A program made the translations under genes and the position numbers. From Pisolithus tinctorius (taxonomy: Eukaryota; Basidiomycota; Agaricomycetes; Boletales; Pisolithaceae), in the NCBI GenBank assembly GCA_024663395.1, contig JANFAH010000004.1, positions 248,001 through 312,000 of the forward strand: a stretch of DNA of 64,000 nt, written 5' to 3'. The notes beneath the pieces were generated by a model that did no database searches, had not been told where the DNA came from, and worked only from the letters and a program-made list of their open reading frames with translations. Positions 62,723-64,000 of the stretch are shown piece by piece; within the stretch, counting starts at the first letter, position 1, and the number at the start of each line of letters is the position of its first letter.

Positions 62723-64000
62723 TCAGCTGTCCATGGAAAAAGCCTCCACATCATCATCAGTGGGGTCATCCTCAGCCTCTTCAAGAAGGTGGTCTAGTTC
62801 TTCATCATCTAGCCTGGTAATGCGAGTCACAGTTGTGCGGGTTTGAGACCGCGGGTGGTAGGGAAGTAAGCGGAATGCAGCGAAGCGGAGTTTGGAGATG
62901 GAGCCATCCAGCTCAGCCAGCAGGTATGAACCCCCAGTGGTCCGACGAAGGATGACCATGGGACCAGTGTACCACGGCTTCATCTTCCGGTTCAGTTCTT
63001 TCTCAATGTGGGAGTTGCGAATGAGCACGAGGGTGCCGGGAGTGAAGTTATGGTCTTTAATGCGATGCTGAAAGGTGGTTTCGAACTGCTGGATAGACTG
63101 AAAGCGTGCACGGAGGACATTGCCATGGACCTGGTCTAGGTCATCCTGACGCTTCTGTAGCTGGTGCGCACACCAAGCAATCAGTTCTGTGGTAGTCAGC
63201 AGTGTTGCATCATCGTGGGATAGGGGCAAGAGGAAGGTAGCCTCAGCGAGATCAAATGGAAACAGCAGCTCGACACCATGCACCATGAAGTAAGGGGATA
63301 AACCCATAGACTTCAGAATGGTGACCCGCTCGGCCCAGAAGATGGAGTGCACAATGGAGTGCCAGCGGCGATCATCGTTCTCGCAGCTCTTCATGATAGC
63401 CTCACGAACATCATAGTGGCAGCGCTCTACAATGCCGTTAGCCTGAGAGTTGTAAGGAGAGATACAGATGTGACAGATATGATATTGTGCAGCTAGGGCA
63501 TCTAAGGCTTGGACGAATGCGGGACCATTGTCGGTGACAATCTCAGTGAGCGGACCCCAGCGGCATAGAATGTCCTTGAAGATGAAGGACATGAGTGTGG
63601 TACTATTTTCCACACGCAACATACACCATTCAGGATATGAGGTGAGTGCGCAACGAGCCTGTACTATGTAGTGGTAGCTGCTGGCTTTGGGCATCAGCAT
63701 CATGTCAATGTGAGCTTTATGAAACAGGCCCCCTATCATGGGTACAGTGGGGGGGATATGAAGCTTCTGCGTCTGGCGGATCTGGCATTCATGACAAGTG
63801 CGGACATACCACTTCACATCCTTGACAAGCAGAGGCCACCAAAAGCGGAGGAGAAGGCATGTGCAGACCATGAAGACACCTTTGTGCCCGAGGTCGTCAT
63901 GCGCTTCTTTGATGAGATGGTACTGCTTGGATTCATTGACGACTAGCTGGTGCCATCCGTGCGGTTCCCTACGCCATAAGTTACCATCTAGGAGGAAGAA
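62723..64000 (-). CDS. Ty3-type integrase (pol C-terminus), partial at the window edge
   Basis: The minus-strand frame is open from the window edge at 64000 to the stop at 62723. Order of parts: NLWRREPHGWHQLVVNES, zinc finger (HLIKEAHDDLGHKG and TCHECQIRQT, HHCC), core with KAHIDMMLMPKASSYHYIVQ (first Asp), EIVTDNGPAFVQALDALA (second Asp), SPYNSQANGIVERCHYDVRE (Glu), then GLSPYFMVHGVELLFPFDLA and a C-terminal LVLIRNSHIEKELNRKMKPW region. The D,D,E triad is complete and there is no stop, unlike the elements at 50793-57626, so this may be the youngest element here. The acidic C-terminus (DEELDHLLEEAEDDPTDDDV) is not an evident chromodomain. Confidence 0.93.
   Translation of the reverse strand, partial: FFLLDGNLWRREPHGWHQLVVNESKQYHLIKEAHDDLGHKGVFMVCTCLLLRFWWPLLVKDVKWYVRTCHECQIRQTQKLHIPPTVPMIGGLFHKAHIDMMLMPKASSYHYIVQARCALTSYPEWCMLRVENSTTLMSFIFKDILCRWGPLTEIVTDNGPAFVQALDALAAQYHICHICISPYNSQANGIVERCHYDVREAIMKSCENDDRRWHSIVHSIFWAERVTILKSMGLSPYFMVHGVELLFPFDLAEATFLLPLSHDDATLLTTTELIAWCAHQLQKRQDDLDQVHGNVLRARFQSIQQFETTFQHRIKDHNFTPGTLVLIRNSHIEKELNRKMKPWYTGPMVILRRTTGGSYLLAELDGSISKLRFAAFRLLPYHPRSQTRTTVTRITRLDDEELDHLLEEAEDDPTDDDVEAFSMDS

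Overview
The window is nuclear DNA of a filamentous basidiomycete, most likely an Agaricomycete. The evidence is dense short GT-AG introns of about 45-60 nt, protein variants typical of the group (a multi-copy P-loop GTPase family, a PIF/Harbinger transposon with an accessory SANT-like gene, Ty3-type integrases) and heavy repeat load. Placement below class is inference; the GTPase family is one I associate with Boletales-like genomes.

Layout. 1-500 is a satellite of about 235 bp. 962-4044 is a large cupin-like/TPR/ankyrin/TIR-like protein. 5672-13297 is a PIF/Harbinger DNA transposon (copy 1) carrying two 1.85-kb solo LTRs in opposite orientation. 13641-22666 is a GTPase gene split by an intron of about 6.5 kb filled by an 81-bp tandem array whose units each look like an intron, and which holds a 714-bp solo LTR. 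23461-29862 is a core island: CCT2 (-) and mitochondrial malate dehydrogenase (+) on a shared promoter, a small membrane protein (-) and class II fructose-bisphosphate aldolase (-). 29863-35295 is gene-poor. 35296-39217 is Harbinger copy 2 without insertions. 39623-50456 is a second core island: proteasome beta-6 (-), TSR2 (+) and an ABCC transporter (+). 50790-64000 is a nest of LTR retrotransposons that runs off the right edge.

Three structures stand out. First, the array at 15753-21858: about 66 units, each with GTGAGT, CTGAC and TTCATAG in intron order, separated by a 3-nt junction limited to a few variants. Second, two LTR families carry an 11-nt sequence about 33 nt downstream of a TATA box that is complementary to the sequence just inside the 5' LTR, the arrangement used by Tf1-type self-priming retroelements. 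Third, the two Harbinger copies differ almost only at ancestral CpG sites, and removing the solo LTRs from copy 1 restores the length of copy 2 to within 2 bp.

Several conserved housekeeping genes here carry single-base indels, often in short homopolymers, so frameshifts in this window should be read first as assembly errors.
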